Shown here: one piece after another, positions 1 to 10,323 of the stretch | Position numbering within the stretch: the stretch's first letter is position 1 | How the letters are laid out: each line of letters begins with the position of its first letter | Assembly: GCA_037139195.1 (NCBI GenBank) | Contig: JBAXGW010000022.1 | Span: forward strand, 1 to 61,104 | Length of the DNA stretch: 61,104 nucleotides | Direction: 5' to 3' | Source: JBAXGW01 sp037139195 | GTDB lineage: Bacteria > Bacteroidota > Bacteroidia > Bacteroidales > JAHJDW01 | Notes under the pieces: model-generated | What the model was told of the DNA's origin: nothing | The model's database searches: none | The model's input: the letters and a program-made list of their open reading frames with translations, nothing else | Position numbers and translations under genes: made by a program

Positions 1-66
1 TCCATCCCCTAAAGATAGGCATTTTTTAAGATGAGCTAAGGGGATACCCAGTAAAGTTTATTCTAA

Positions 67-483
67 ATGACAACAAAAAAAATATATTTGATTTGCGGTT
101 TGGTATTTTTATTTATATCACTTATAGGGTTGGCTCACAAGATTGACGTATATAAAACGCAGCTGTACGGAAAGTTAATTAAAGTAGAAATAACATTTGT
201 TCCCAAATGTAATTTTGCAAACGATATTTTTTACCATATAAGATTTAAATATTTTGAAAGTGGAGAATATAAAGAATATTCTAAGGAAATTGGTGGGCGT
301 TTGTGCGATGAGATTTTTGTTGGGCAAATAATGATACTGAAAGCAGATTTGAAAAAGAGGATTTTCTTGTTTGAGAAAGAAGATATAAGAATTCAATTTT
401 ATTCTATGGGAATATTGGGTGTTGTTGGACTTATATGTTTAATTTTAGGATTGAAAAAAACAAACGGCGGTGTAAATAGATGA
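67..483 (+). CDS. Small two-helix membrane protein, unknown function
   Basis: Predicted 138-aa protein. A hydrophobic segment lies at about residues 6-24 and a second at about 112-130, with a soluble, beta-rich region of about 85 residues between them that contains two cysteines (CNF and LCDE). This helix, beta-domain, helix layout resembles DUF3592-type envelope proteins, but I see no diagnostic motif, so that is only a resemblance. The ATG follows an A/T-rich leader without a Shine-Dalgarno sequence, which is normal for Bacteroidota. It ends with TGA. The 66 bases before it hold no recognisable gene end. Confidence 0.6.
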   Translation: MTTKKIYLICGLVFLFISLIGLAHKIDVYKTQLYGKLIKVEITFVPKCNFANDIFYHIRFKYFESGEYKEYSKEIGGRLCDEIFVGQIMILKADLKKRIFLFEKEDIRIQFYSMGILGVVGLICLILGLKKTNGGVNR

Positions 484-572
484 TCTAGTTCGAAGGGATG
501 ATAGAATGGGTTAAATTGAGCAAGTATGAGTGATATTTGCATTTGTACAATTCTTTTTTATTTGACTTTTCT

Positions 573-580
573 TATCTTTG
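573..580 (+). promoter_or_regulatory. Bacteroidota -7 box (TATCTTTG)
   Basis: A perfect TAnnTTTG match 30 bases before the ATG at 611. No TTG sits 19-21 bases upstream, so only the -7 element is supported. It favours the ATG at 611 over the TTG at 599. Confidence 0.5.
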
Positions 581-610
581 TAAAACAAAATTGATTTATT
601 GTTTTATAAT

Positions 611-1819
611 ATGAAGTTTACTTTTTTAATTACATTTACTTTGCTTTGTTTGTGCAGCTCGGCACAGTCGTTTGTTGTTTTTACTGCATCGCAAAACTCG
701 GGGTCTGTTTTTTATAAAGTGAATGCCGATGATGGTAATTCATTAGTCAATTTATCGGAAAAGCTTAATTTAATTGCTCCTTTGGCAGGTAATGATTATG
801 GTCCAATTTGTGTGTCGACAAATGGCTTATATTATACTTTCTTAAGCGAACGTTTTGATGCCGATTGCCAAGGTTGGGCTTGCTTGTGCTATGTTGATTC
901 TAATTTTCAACAAGTACAAGTGTATAAAGATGCTAACGGACAGCCAATTCATAGCGAAGGCAAGTCGCAAATGTTGCCAAATGGAAATGCAGTAATATTT
1001 AGCAAAGATAACAGCGGAGAGCCTAATATGCATGCGCGAGATATTTTTATTTTGCGAAAAACGGCTGGTGTATGGGGAAATGTAGAGAATTTATCGGCTC
1101 AGTCTACTTATGAGTACAATACATATCCTGCAATTTCGCTCGATGGCTCTAAAATTGTTTTTGATGCATCAACTCAGAGTTTTCCGTCAGAAGCAGCAAT
1201 GACTGTGAATACAGATGGAACAGGATTAAGCGTTGTTATTACAAAAGACAATATTCCATCAGGCTATTCGGCTGGACCATCGGTTCATTCACCTAGCATT
1301 GCACCCAATGGCAGCATTGTTTTTGAAGCAGAGTGGGGCGCTGGAGAGCGTTTATGGCGTTTGCCTAATGGTTCTAATACGCCAGTTCTTATAAATGCAA
1401 CAATGGGCAATGATAATTCGCCAACCGTTCTGCCCGATGGACGTATTGCGAGCTTGCAATTGCCTAATGCAACACACGATATAAAAATAATGAACGCCGA
1501 TGGAAGCAATGCAAGCTTTGTTACAGGAACAGCTTCGCCTTTTGATGAGGTAATGGATATTGGGATAAGTTCGTATAGTTCAACTTCAACAAGCATTGAA
1601 AAGAGTATTGCCAAAATATCAGCTTTTGAATATAATAGCATACAGAAATCGATAATGTTTTCGGCAAACGGAACCATGAAAATATGTGATTTAACGGGGC
1701 GTTTGCTTTGCTCAAACTCAGTTTTTGCTGGAAGTACATATTCTACAAGTGAATATCTTTCGCCAATACTTGTGGTTTTTGAAGAAAGGGGTTATTTGTA
1801 TTCTAAGGTTTGCTATTAG
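611..1819 (+). CDS. Secreted TolB/PD40-like beta-propeller protein
   Basis: About 402 aa from the ATG at 611; an in-frame TTG at 599 would add four residues but leaves little room after the -7 box. A signal peptide ends near the SSAQS motif. The body holds repeated PD40/TolB-like blades: YPAISLDGSKIVFDA, HSPSIAPNGSIVFEAEW and SPTVLPDGRIASLQLP each pair an x-P-DG turn with a hydrophobic strand. The last 70 residues (MKICDLTGRLL...) resemble a degenerate T9SS type A sorting domain. Such propellers usually bind proteins or glycans at the cell surface; the ligand is unknown. It converges on the minus-strand EFR1 gene, six bases away. Confidence 0.7.
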   Translation: MKFTFLITFTLLCLCSSAQSFVVFTASQNSGSVFYKVNADDGNSLVNLSEKLNLIAPLAGNDYGPICVSTNGLYYTFLSERFDADCQGWACLCYVDSNFQQVQVYKDANGQPIHSEGKSQMLPNGNAVIFSKDNSGEPNMHARDIFILRKTAGVWGNVENLSAQSTYEYNTYPAISLDGSKIVFDASTQSFPSEAAMTVNTDGTGLSVVITKDNIPSGYSAGPSVHSPSIAPNGSIVFEAEWGAGERLWRLPNGSNTPVLINATMGNDNSPTVLPDGRIASLQLPNATHDIKIMNADGSNASFVTGTASPFDEVMDIGISSYSSTSTSIEKSIAKISAFEYNSIQKSIMFSANGTMKICDLTGRLLCSNSVFAGSTYSTSEYLSPILVVFEERGYLYSKVCY

Positions 1820-1825
1820 CGTATT

Positions 1826-2890
1826 TTATCTTTTCCTTATTAAATCTTTAATTTTTATTAGCGGATTGATAAATCTTCCCCAGATATAACTTAATGATGT
1901 GTAGGTGATTAGTTTGTTGATGAAAGTAAAAGAAATTAGCCACGAAAACACAAAATAGATGGGTATCAGAATGAAATTAAATAAAATACCAAATGTGTTT
2001 TCAGAAATAAAAGATAGCAGAGGCGCCTGAATTAAAAAAGCATGAATGTACTTTATGCCAATTAAATACAACGGGAAAACCAAAATATAAGTTAAGATAA
2101 AACGGGTGCCCCAACTTTGTATCGATTTTTGAGGGCAAATATTCATACATCTCATGCAGCTTTCGCAATGTACCGTCCAATATGGGCGATTAAATACTTT
2201 TTCTATGGCATTGCAAGGGCAGCTGTTGATGCAAATATCGCAATTATTGCAATTGCTTGTAGCATATAGTAATTTGCCAATTATAAAACGAGCCATCACT
2301 AAATAGGCAAATGTTATAGGAATTAGCAGAATGTCTAATGGTAGCGAAATCCATGCTTTTATGCTATAGCTAAATTTGTTGTTCAATATACGCTCGCCAA
2401 AGCGAATTAAGCTTCTTTTGTTTCGCTTAATCATTGCTTCTTGTCCTCTTTTATTTTGTGGCGGAGCAATAGAAATGAAATTGTGTGGCGAGTCGATGGG
2501 ATGAGCTCCAATTATTTTCATCCCTTTAAAAAGAAATATTAGAGCTGCTAAAATATGCGCCATGCCGCTAACTCCAGGTAAATGAAGCTTCCAAATTCTT
2601 ACTCCACCGCGGGTGTTTACAAAGAAAACTTGTGTGTTTTTTAAAGCAGGAAATTTCATCATGTACCTAAGCATAATCCACGGCATGCAGAAGCCGTGAG
2701 TAGGATAGAAGAATCCTATAGTTGAATTTGATTGTGCTTTGGGTAATGTTATTTCGTTGAATCGGTCGATGCAAATTAATTCAGTAGAAACATCTTTTGA
2801 AATGGCAAGTTCTTGCATCCACTGTGCTGCAATAAGAGCATTGCCTGTTCCAGAGAAGCAGTAAAGTGATATGTTTTCAGGAGCATTCAT
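1826..2890 (-). CDS. EFR1-type flavodoxin/ferredoxin fusion protein
   Basis: 354 aa. The N-terminus has a flavodoxin-like FMN loop (FSGTGN at 12-17) and a YPTHGF segment at about 62-67. Two 4Fe-4S motifs follow: Cys214, 217, 220, 224 (CNNCDICINSCP) and Cys242, 245, 248, 252 (CESCMRCMNICP). Hydrophobic stretches at about 110-122, 180-203 and 263-330 suggest membrane association. This order matches the EFR1 family of predicted membrane electron-transfer proteins, whose partner is unknown. The gene lies 11 bases downstream of the lipoprotein gene on the same strand, so the two are probably co-transcribed. Family assignment is firm; physiological role is not. Confidence 0.85.
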   Translation of the reverse strand: MNAPENISLYCFSGTGNALIAAQWMQELAISKDVSTELICIDRFNEITLPKAQSNSTIGFFYPTHGFCMPWIMLRYMMKFPALKNTQVFFVNTRGGVRIWKLHLPGVSGMAHILAALIFLFKGMKIIGAHPIDSPHNFISIAPPQNKRGQEAMIKRNKRSLIRFGERILNNKFSYSIKAWISLPLDILLIPITFAYLVMARFIIGKLLYATSNCNNCDICINSCPCNAIEKVFNRPYWTVHCESCMRCMNICPQKSIQSWGTRFILTYILVFPLYLIGIKYIHAFLIQAPLLSFISENTFGILFNFILIPIYFVFSWLISFTFINKLITYTSLSYIWGRFINPLIKIKDLIRKR

Positions 2891-2901
2891 TAAAAATAAT
2901 G

Positions 2902-3345
2902 CTATTTCAATTTATAAGGAATTTTATCCGAAAATCCTGGAATGGTAATAAACATCAGTTCCCCAGCATCAAATTCGGGCTTAATTGCAGCTATATTAAA
3001 ACGAAGTGTTCGTGTCGTTTTCTTTTCAGTGGCTTCGCCCGATTTTATATGACTAACAAACATTTGGAGTTTTAAAGGTTTTGATTTTAAATACATTTTA
3101 TTGCCAATCAACTCAAAAATATCAGCTCCTGTTGATTTGTTGAACGAAACTTTCAATGTAATAGTATCGCCAACAATAACAGCAGAGTCTATTTTAAAGT
3201 CAACACGCATATTCATGTTGTATTTTTCGTCGATTTTAATATTTATTACAGGAACTCTTGTTACTGTTGCTTTCTTAGATGTTTGACAAGCAATAATAAT
3301 AGTCAAAAAAAGCAGTGTAAGCAATGTATTTCTTTTTGATTTCAT
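2902..3345 (-). CDS. Predicted lipoprotein, unknown function
   Basis: 147 aa from the ATG at 3345. An upstream in-frame ATG at 3378 would put 11 basic and polar residues before the signal peptide, so the inner start is preferred. MKSKRNTLLTLLFLTIIIAC is a lipoprotein signal with a lipobox-like IIIAC cysteine. The mature part is a small beta-rich domain (VGDTITLKVSFNKSTGADIFEL) of no family I recognise. It precedes the EFR1 gene, and the two may form an operon. Confidence 0.65.
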   Translation of the reverse strand: MKSKRNTLLTLLFLTIIIACQTSKKATVTRVPVINIKIDEKYNMNMRVDFKIDSAVIVGDTITLKVSFNKSTGADIFELIGNKMYLKSKPLKLQMFVSHIKSGEATEKKTTRTLRFNIAAIKPEFDAGELMFITIPGFSDKIPYKLK

Positions 3346-3473
3346 AGGGTTGCGGTTTTTTTTTGTTCTTTTACGCAATTTTAAGCGAAATGTTTCAAAA
3401 AAAACATGCTAAGTATTTAATTTAAGCCTTTTTAGCATCATACATGCTATTTGTTTGATAACTTAAATATCAT

Positions 3474-3508
3474 CCTTCGACTTGAATTAGTATTTAGCTT
3501 GACGAAGG
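3474..3508. repeat. Small inverted repeat in intergenic spacer
   Basis: CCTTCG (3474-3479) and CGAAGG (3503-3508) face each other between the lipoprotein and adhesin genes. A second hairpin, TAGCAT/ATGCTA, lies at 3433-3449. Neither has a T-tract, so termination is not supported. Confidence 0.4.
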
Positions 3509-3601
3509 GCTAAATACAATTTCCAGTTATCGACTTTAGCACATTGTTATAATCAGATAAAAAAAGATAAATACTTCTCTGTTTACAATATTAATATTGT
3601 A

Positions 3602-6600
3602 TTAATTGATTAAGAGTTTTCGAGTGATATTCTGTTGTCCATCAGAAAGAACAAACATATAAACTCCAGCACTAAAAATAGAACTTGAAATATTAAACTG
3701 ATTAAAACCGGAATTTGATATTAAATTTTCAGAAAGTAGCAATTGAGCATTTGCATCATATATTTTTAAATAAATATTTTTTCCGTTAAGTGGATAATTA
3801 TAAAGTAAAGCAACTTGATCTGTGTTTTGATCATTTGAAATGTTTACAATATCAAATTCTATATTATTTGAATTACAGATAATTGATTGAGGATTATATT
3901 CAACAAATTGTCCATTCATATCGGTTTGTTTTAATCGATAATATGAGTTTTCATTGTATGCGGAAATATCAGTATATGAATAAGTTAGTAAGCTGTTGCT
4001 GTTTCCTGCTCCATTCACTTTTGATATAGGCGAAAAATTCAAACCATCATACGATTTTTCGATAGTAAAAAAGTCGTTATTAGTTTCTGACGCGGTTGTC
4101 CAATTAACAACAACACCTTCGGAAGCACATTGTACGTTGAAAGATAGTAATTCTGTTGGTAATGAGTTCGATCCCGATTTTGTTCCATAAGTTTCGGGGC
4201 TGAACGTTGACTGAAGTGAACCTGTGATTGACCCTGTGCCCCCAACACCTACAGTGCCAGTGCCAGGAGTTCCTCCATCTTGTTTTATCCATTGCCCTCC
4301 GGTATAATGACCAACAACAATATCGCTTAAGGCTGCAATTCCACTGCGAGCAGCATTTTCCCAATAAAGCGTAATTTTACATGCGGCATTATTACCAGGG
4401 TCTGTTGTTCTGGTGATATTCCAATATTCTTGTTGGCTCACTGCACCACCTGCACTTGCCCAAGTGGCATCGAGGTTAATAATATCAGAATAGGGCGTGA
4501 AAAAGTATTCGCAAGTAAATTCGGTACTTAAATCATAATTAGCTAATGCCGACATTCCTAATCGAGCCCAAACTCTTTCACTTCCTTCAATATCGCCCAC
4601 AGGGAAAGTAAATGCGTCGTTTCCTATTTTTTTCATGGGTCCGTTTACAAAACTATTGTTGTTTCCTGAACTTGCAGTTGCATCATCATTGATTATTAAT
4701 AATGATGAAGAGGAAGTATTGATGTTCCCAGATGTTAATGTTAGGGCTTTTGATACAGTTATAGCAGAATTGCTTGGCGAAATGGAATAAGTATTTGTTG
4801 TTTTATTTGCAGTTAAATTGTAAAAGGTTTCTGTTTGTGTTCCCCCCGAACTAGTCCCTGAAACAACAACATCGTCGATATTCCATCCAGAATATGTTAC
4901 TGATCCATCAGAGTTAGCTCTCCATCTAATGTAAACGGTTGAAGATCCATCGGCATACTGAGAAATATCAATTGTTCGTTGTGTCCAAGCAATATCTTGA
5001 GGAAATTGTGCTTCATTAAGATTTGTCCAAGTAGTATTGTTAGTGCTAATTTCAACAAATGCGGTATCAAAATCTGATTCAAAATTAGCCCATCTCCAAA
5101 ATACAAGTTGCGTATTAGCTAGACTAGCACAATTTATAGCAGGAGTTTTAATATATTCATTTGTATTATTATTGTACCCGCCACTAGTTCCAGTTCCAAG
5201 TCCTTGACCTGCAACTCTGTCATTTCCTGTTGTGCTGTGATCTAAGGAAGGGTCGGCGTCGCCATAACCTGTGTCGCCATTTCCACCTTGTGGGTCGCCA
5301 ATAGTCCAAGATAAAACCCCCGAAATAGCAGCTGAGGTCCACGTTCCAGGATTGGGGTCGAAATCTTCATTTATTGGAGTACTCGAACTGCCTCCTGATA
5401 TCGGACCAGTTACATTAGAGTTAGAAGAACCATCAAAAGTTACTGTGCCAGAACGTTTATTGAATGTGCCACTATTTAACCAGTTGCCAGCAACATTCAT
5501 CGAATAATTTGAAGCTGATACATCCCATGTTCCCATAGTAATAGTAAAATTTCCATCTATATCAATATTTCCAGCTAATGTTGAACTAGCTCCATTTGCA
5601 TTAACGCTATAAAAAGTTTTTCCTGCTCCAGTGCCACCTGTAGAAAGTATAGAAGTGCCATTAAAGGTAACAGTTTTGTTTTGAGGAGTAAATGTAGCGT
5701 TGTTTGTCCAATTGCCCGCAATTTCAATATCTTGATCATTAGCATCAAGCGTTCCGGATGTAAGCAAAATATTACCATCAATATCTAACGTATTTGTTGA
5801 AACATACGCACTTCCAGCAGATTTATTAATAGTAACATTATTAAATGACGTTTCCCCAATATTAATATTCTGTGTTCCGCTTCCATCAATAGTAAGTGTA
5901 TTGTTGTCAGGTTGAAATATTGTAGTAGCTGCACTTGTCCAGTCGCCCCCTAATTTAATAGAGTTTCCACCTGCCCTAAAAACACCTGAATTCATTTGTA
6001 TATCATTATTAACATCCACAGGACAAAGCAAAGTAGTTTTATTTGGGCTTGTTTTAGCAATTGTAAGATCATAAAAACTTTCTTCATTTACGGCATTGGT
6101 TGAAATTAATATGTCGTCAATACATAATCCAGGAGCAGAGCCGCCCGAAGTATTGTATTTAAAGCGAAATTTCAATACATGTGTACCACCGCAAAATGAA
6201 GATAAATCAACTTTTTTCTGCTCTTTCCAAAAAACTTGTCCAAACATATTGTCTACAAGAACTTGGTCATCCATTAAAACTTGACCATAATCGGCTCCAG
6301 CTTCGCCGCTGCATCTCCACCAAAAAGTTAGTGCAGCAACTTCATAGCTCGATAAATCAATAGTTTTGTATAAATCTACATATCCAGAAGATGCTGGTTC
6401 CCAATAATAATCAAATGGAACAAGTACATCGTTGTCGTATACAGAGCAATCGTAAGTTCCACCATTAGCAGAGCCACTTGAACGAACCCATTCTGCTGCA
6501 TTAGCATTGTCTCCAAGAGTCCATCCTGTGGTTCCAGATTCAAAACCTTCGGAAAGGATAGTTGTTGCAGGTTCTTTTAAAATAAAGCTTGTTCCAGTTC

Positions 6601-8725
6601 CGTGAAATTTAATAACACCATTATTATATAAATAAGTGCCATAATTGGTATACGATCCTGAAAGCGAAACTGTTGAAGCATTAGCAGTTGTTAGTGTGCA
6701 GCCTGGATTAATATAAATATCGCCAGCAATTTTAAACGTAACAGTTTGTCCATTGCCAACAGTTAGTCGGTCGTTGTTATCAGTCCAAGTAAATGAGTTG
6801 CTGGCTTCAATCGTTTTGTCAGAAGCTGTGGCATCGCCAATAATTAATGTTTGCGAAGTGTTTTTTTCTAAATTATAAAATGTAGTGTTAGAAGCGCCTT
6901 TAATTGTTTGAGATGCAGCCGAGCCATTGATAAAAACTGTTCCAGAATTTGCATTGAATGTTCCGTTGTTATTAAAATCTTTTTGCAGTTTAATATTATT
7001 TCCATTTGCATCAAGGGTAGCTCCAGCATTAATTGCTAGATCAGCGGAGCAAGAAATTGCTGATAATAACTGAACCGTTCCAGAAGACTTTGCAAAAGTA
7101 ACATTTCCAAAATTTTCAACATTTGATTTACCTGTAATTACAACTTCATCAAAACACAAGCCTGGATCAACTCCTGATGTTGTTTGTTGAGTCCATCTAA
7201 AAATTAAAGTTTGATCGGCGCCGCAATAATCATCAAGCGAAATACTCCCAGAGGAAATCCAGCTCGATTGATTGCATAATTCTGTTTCAGTGCCAACTGT
7301 CAAATAATTACTTCCTATTAAAACAAATCCTCTATCTTCATTATCACCAGGAATTCCATTTCCTTTTGATTTCCAATAGAAAGAAAGTGTAGCACTTGAA
7401 TAGTCAGTTAAATCTAGATTTCTATAAGCATTTATATGATAATTTCCGCATGTTTGACAATATCCTGGTCCATTCGAACCAGCTAAATCATATAAACCGA
7501 TATAATTCGACGTTGAATTTCCTCCGCCTCCGCTCGATTGACGGCGAAATTCGCTATGACCAACAACAGAGCCTAAATTCCAGCCAGTTGACCCCGACTC
7601 GAAATTATCGCTTACAATTGTGGAATTAGAATTAGCAACTCTAGTAATTGTTGATGTGCCAGTGCCATCAAAGGTAACTGTGCCCGTGCTGGGTATAAAA
7701 GTTCCACTATTACTCCAATTTCCAGCCACATTTAAATTATAGGTGTTAGCATCAAATGAGCCAGATGAAATAGTAAAATTGCCATTTATATCAAGGTTAG
7801 CTGTGGTAACCTGAACAGTTCCACTTGCTTTATTGATATTTAAGGTATATAATGCAGAAGAGCCATTATCTATAGTTTGATTGCTAGCTGTGCCTGTGAA
7901 ATTTAGAATTCCTGAATTAGGATTAAAAGTGCCATTGTTATCCCAATTTCCATATACATTAAGTGTATAACTATTGCAATTTAAGGTAGCTCCGCTATTT
8001 ATAGTTAAATTTTTGCAGTTAGAAGTAGCGCTTAATGCAGGCGAATACGTTGTTCCAGAAGGAATTGTAACATCGGTTGTTGATGTTGGCAAAGTGCAGC
8101 TGCCCCAGTTTGCGGTATTGTTCCAATCTGTAGAAGTTCCTCCTGTCCATGTGCCTATTGCCGTAGTATTTCCACAAGCTGCCGCAGTTGAAGTGATAGA
8201 AATATCGTCAATATCTAAATAATATTGATTGGATGCTGAATAACAATTCCAAGCAAAATAATAAGTTCCGCTTGAGCTTGGAGTATAAGTTATTGTTTGC
8301 TCAGTATAAGAAGTATTTATTAATGACGAAAGAGTTTGCAAAACGGTGGTTTGTCCAGCAATGGTTTGCGAGGTGCCAACAGTTACTTTTAATTTCTCGG
8401 TATAGGAGCTTGCAGTTCTCTCCCAATACTTAATGGTGTATGTTGTTCCAGCAGTTAAGCTAACACCAGGGCTAATTAACCAGGCATTTGCTGCATTGCT
8501 GTAATTGTAGAGATATTCGGCTGCTCCAGTTCCTCCATGAGCAGTTCCAGATGATAAAGAAACCCATGAGTTTCCAGAACCTCCGTTGATATTTGCCCAT
8601 CCAGTAGGTGGAAATGAGCCTTCGAAATTTTGTGTTAAAATTGTTGTTTGTGCAATAGAGTTGGCACAAAAGAATGTACACAGATTAATGACCCCAAAAA
8701 GGGTAATTAAACAGATTTTTTTCAT
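3602..8725 (-). CDS. Giant T9SS-secreted adhesin-like protein
   Basis: 1707 aa. A signal peptide ends near CANSIAQ (about residue 26). Four MAM/choice-of-anchor-J-like modules start with F-E/D-G/S-x-x-P/T-x-W signatures near residues 34 (NFEGSFPPTGW), 373 (FESGSTGW), 727 (FESGTTGWTLGD) and 1120. Between them run many short beta repeats of the form L-x-I-x-SG-T-L-x-A, GNW-x-N-x-GTF, GTVTF-x-G, suggesting a long beta-solenoid. An Fn3-like segment begins at LPTELLSFNV (about 1525), and the last 80 residues form a T9SS type A sorting domain ending ITRKLLIN. Expected to be exported and anchored on the cell surface. Cysteine pairs recur in the lectin-like modules. No operon partner; ligand unknown. 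Confidence 0.85.
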   Translation of the reverse strand: MKKICLITLFGVINLCTFFCANSIAQTTILTQNFEGSFPPTGWANINGGSGNSWVSLSSGTAHGGTGAAEYLYNYSNAANAWLISPGVSLTAGTTYTIKYWERTASSYTEKLKVTVGTSQTIAGQTTVLQTLSSLINTSYTEQTITYTPSSSGTYYFAWNCYSASNQYYLDIDDISITSTAAACGNTTAIGTWTGGTSTDWNNTANWGSCTLPTSTTDVTIPSGTTYSPALSATSNCKNLTINSGATLNCNSYTLNVYGNWDNNGTFNPNSGILNFTGTASNQTIDNGSSALYTLNINKASGTVQVTTANLDINGNFTISSGSFDANTYNLNVAGNWSNSGTFIPSTGTVTFDGTGTSTITRVANSNSTIVSDNFESGSTGWNLGSVVGHSEFRRQSSGGGGNSTSNYIGLYDLAGSNGPGYCQTCGNYHINAYRNLDLTDYSSATLSFYWKSKGNGIPGDNEDRGFVLIGSNYLTVGTETELCNQSSWISSGSISLDDYCGADQTLIFRWTQQTTSGVDPGLCFDEVVITGKSNVENFGNVTFAKSSGTVQLLSAISCSADLAINAGATLDANGNNIKLQKDFNNNGTFNANSGTVFINGSAASQTIKGASNTTFYNLEKNTSQTLIIGDATASDKTIEASNSFTWTDNNDRLTVGNGQTVTFKIAGDIYINPGCTLTTANASTVSLSGSYTNYGTYLYNNGVIKFHGTGTSFILKEPATTILSEGFESGTTGWTLGDNANAAEWVRSSGSANGGTYDCSVYDNDVLVPFDYYWEPASSGYVDLYKTIDLSSYEVAALTFWWRCSGEAGADYGQVLMDDQVLVDNMFGQVFWKEQKKVDLSSFCGGTHVLKFRFKYNTSGGSAPGLCIDDILISTNAVNEESFYDLTIAKTSPNKTTLLCPVDVNNDIQMNSGVFRAGGNSIKLGGDWTSAATTIFQPDNNTLTIDGSGTQNINIGETSFNNVTINKSAGSAYVSTNTLDIDGNILLTSGTLDANDQDIEIAGNWTNNATFTPQNKTVTFNGTSILSTGGTGAGKTFYSVNANGASSTLAGNIDIDGNFTITMGTWDVSASNYSMNVAGNWLNSGTFNKRSGTVTFDGSSNSNVTGPISGGSSSTPINEDFDPNPGTWTSAAISGVLSWTIGDPQGGNGDTGYGDADPSLDHSTTGNDRVAGQGLGTGTSGGYNNNTNEYIKTPAINCASLANTQLVFWRWANFESDFDTAFVEISTNNTTWTNLNEAQFPQDIAWTQRTIDISQYADGSSTVYIRWRANSDGSVTYSGWNIDDVVVSGTSSGGTQTETFYNLTANKTTNTYSISPSNSAITVSKALTLTSGNINTSSSSLLIINDDATASSGNNNSFVNGPMKKIGNDAFTFPVGDIEGSERVWARLGMSALANYDLSTEFTCEYFFTPYSDIINLDATWASAGGAVSQQEYWNITRTTDPGNNAACKITLYWENAARSGIAALSDIVVGHYTGGQWIKQDGGTPGTGTVGVGGTGSITGSLQSTFSPETYGTKSGSNSLPTELLSFNVQCASEGVVVNWTTASETNNDFFTIEKSYDGLNFSPISKVNGAGNSNSLLTYSYTDISAYNENSYYRLKQTDMNGQFVEYNPQSIICNSNNIEFDIVNISNDQNTDQVALLYNYPLNGKNIYLKIYDANAQLLLSENLISNSGFNQFNISSSIFSAGVYMFVLSDGQQNITRKLLIN

Positions 8726-8916
8726 AAATTTGATTGTTGGTGGCGGTTCAATTATTTTTGTGTTTTATCACAAAAACAGGATAAAAGTATATTAATTTTA
8801 TCAAACAGATTTTTGAAATGGTCGAAAACAGAGCGTATTTGTCTTTTTTTTAATTAATTAACAAAAATTAACAAATTGGGTTTGTATTATTACATAACGC
8901 ATTGATATTATTGCTT

Positions 8917-10170
8917 ATGAAAAAAAATGTGTCAATTTTAACAGTTGGAAACGAAATTTTAACGGGTTTTATTTTAAATACTAATTCTCAGTGGATAGGG
9001 AAAGAATTAGACTTGCTAGGATTTAACGTTTCTGGTTCTTATAGTGTTAGAGACGAAAAAAAATCTATTATTGAAATATTAGATTATTCCTTGTCAAACT
9101 CTGATATAGTTATTATTACAGGAGGCTTGGGCCCAACTAATGACGATATAACTAAAAATACGCTTTGCGAATACTTTAAAAGCAATTTGGTGTTAAACAA
9201 TGATGTTCTTGATAATATTTCATCAATGTTTCAAAAGCGTGGTTATGAATTAACTAAATTGAATAAAAACCAAGCTTTAGTTCCAGCAAATTGCAGAGTG
9301 CTGCAAAATTATCTAGGTACTGCTCCAGGAATGTGTTTCGAGTTGAATAATAAAATTATTATCTCTTTGCCTGGTGTGCCTTTTGAAATGATTGAATTGA
9401 TGAATAATTCGGTCATGCCATTTTTAACTGAACGTTTTTCTGAAGAGAATGTTACTTATAAAGTAATATCAACCCAAGGAATAGGTGAATCGTTTTTAGC
9501 AGACAAAATAAAAAATTGGGAAGATAATTTGCCAGAAGGTTTTTTATTGGCATATCTGCCTTCGGTTAGTATTGTGAAGTTGAGGCTTAGTTATTTTTAC
9601 AAATCATCGGAAGATAAAATAGAGGTTGAAAATTTAATCAATATTAAAGTTGAAGAGTTAAAACAATTGATTCCTGAATATATTTTTAGCGAAAATAACG
9701 AATCTTTATCTCAAGTTTTAGGTAAGTTGTTGATTGAAAACTGCAAAACAATTGCTACCGCTGAAAGCTGTACAGGTGGATATATTGCACATCAAATTAC
9801 ATTAAATGAAGGCTGTTCAGCTTATTTCAAAGGCAGTGTTGTTGCTTATTCTAATGAAATAAAGGAAAATATTTTAAATGTAAATTCTCAAATTATTAGT
9901 ACAAATGGAGCTGTGTCAGCAGAAACAGTTGAGTTAATGATAAAAGGTGTTATAAATAAATTCAATGTTGATTATGCTATAGCAATTTCGGGTATTGCTG
10001 GTCCTGGCGGAGGAACGGAAGAAAAGCCAGTTGGAACGGTTTACATTGGTGTTGGAAACAAGCAAAAATCCTTAGTAAAAAGATTCACTTTTGGGGCAGA
10101 TAGAGAAAGAAACATACAAAGGTCGGCGATGTTTGCCTTAAAAATGATGATAGATTTTATCAAAAGCTAA
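8917..10170 (+). CDS. cinA: CinA family protein (competence/damage-inducible protein A)
   Basis: 417 aa from the ATG at 8917; the TTG at 8902 is less likely. The N-terminal half is the MoCF-binding-like/COG1058 domain, with VGNEILTGFILNTNSQWIG and TGGLGPTNDD. The C-terminal domain, from about residue 255, is the PncC-type nicotinamide-nucleotide amidohydrolase, with ATAESCTGG, AVSAETVELM and ISGIAGPGGGTEEKPVG. In this family the domains act on ADP-ribose and on NMN, recycling pyridine nucleotides in the cytoplasm. Length is normal and both domains look intact. It lies just upstream of rpmB, a common order in Bacteroidota. Confidence 0.95.
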   Translation: MKKNVSILTVGNEILTGFILNTNSQWIGKELDLLGFNVSGSYSVRDEKKSIIEILDYSLSNSDIVIITGGLGPTNDDITKNTLCEYFKSNLVLNNDVLDNISSMFQKRGYELTKLNKNQALVPANCRVLQNYLGTAPGMCFELNNKIIISLPGVPFEMIELMNNSVMPFLTERFSEENVTYKVISTQGIGESFLADKIKNWEDNLPEGFLLAYLPSVSIVKLRLSYFYKSSEDKIEVENLINIKVEELKQLIPEYIFSENNESLSQVLGKLLIENCKTIATAESCTGGYIAHQITLNEGCSAYFKGSVVAYSNEIKENILNVNSQIISTNGAVSAETVELMIKGVINKFNVDYAIAISGIAGPGGGTEEKPVGTVYIGVGNKQKSLVKRFTFGADRERNIQRSAMFALKMMIDFIKS

Positions 10171-10273
10171 TAAAAATTGCTCTTAAACACTGATAAATCA
10201 GTAGTTTGAAAAATATTTTAAGCTTTTTATAAAAAAAAGTAGCGAGGTATAGATTATTAATAAAATATTTATT

Positions 10274-10281
10274 TATCTTTG
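10274..10281 (+). promoter_or_regulatory. rpmB -7 box (TATCTTTG)
   Basis: A perfect TAnnTTTG element 42 bases before the rpmB start, with no clear -33 TTG. A hairpin, ACTGAT-AA-ATCAGT (10189-10202), lies between cinA and this box and could separate the two transcripts. Confidence 0.6.
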
Positions 10282-10323
10282 CAAACTCAAAAATGAAGTC
10301 TAAACATTTCAAAGTATAAAGCA

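Noticed and set aside
3433..3508. Hairpins as terminators of the adhesin gene
   Set aside because: No T-tract on either strand and more than 90 bases beyond the stop codon.
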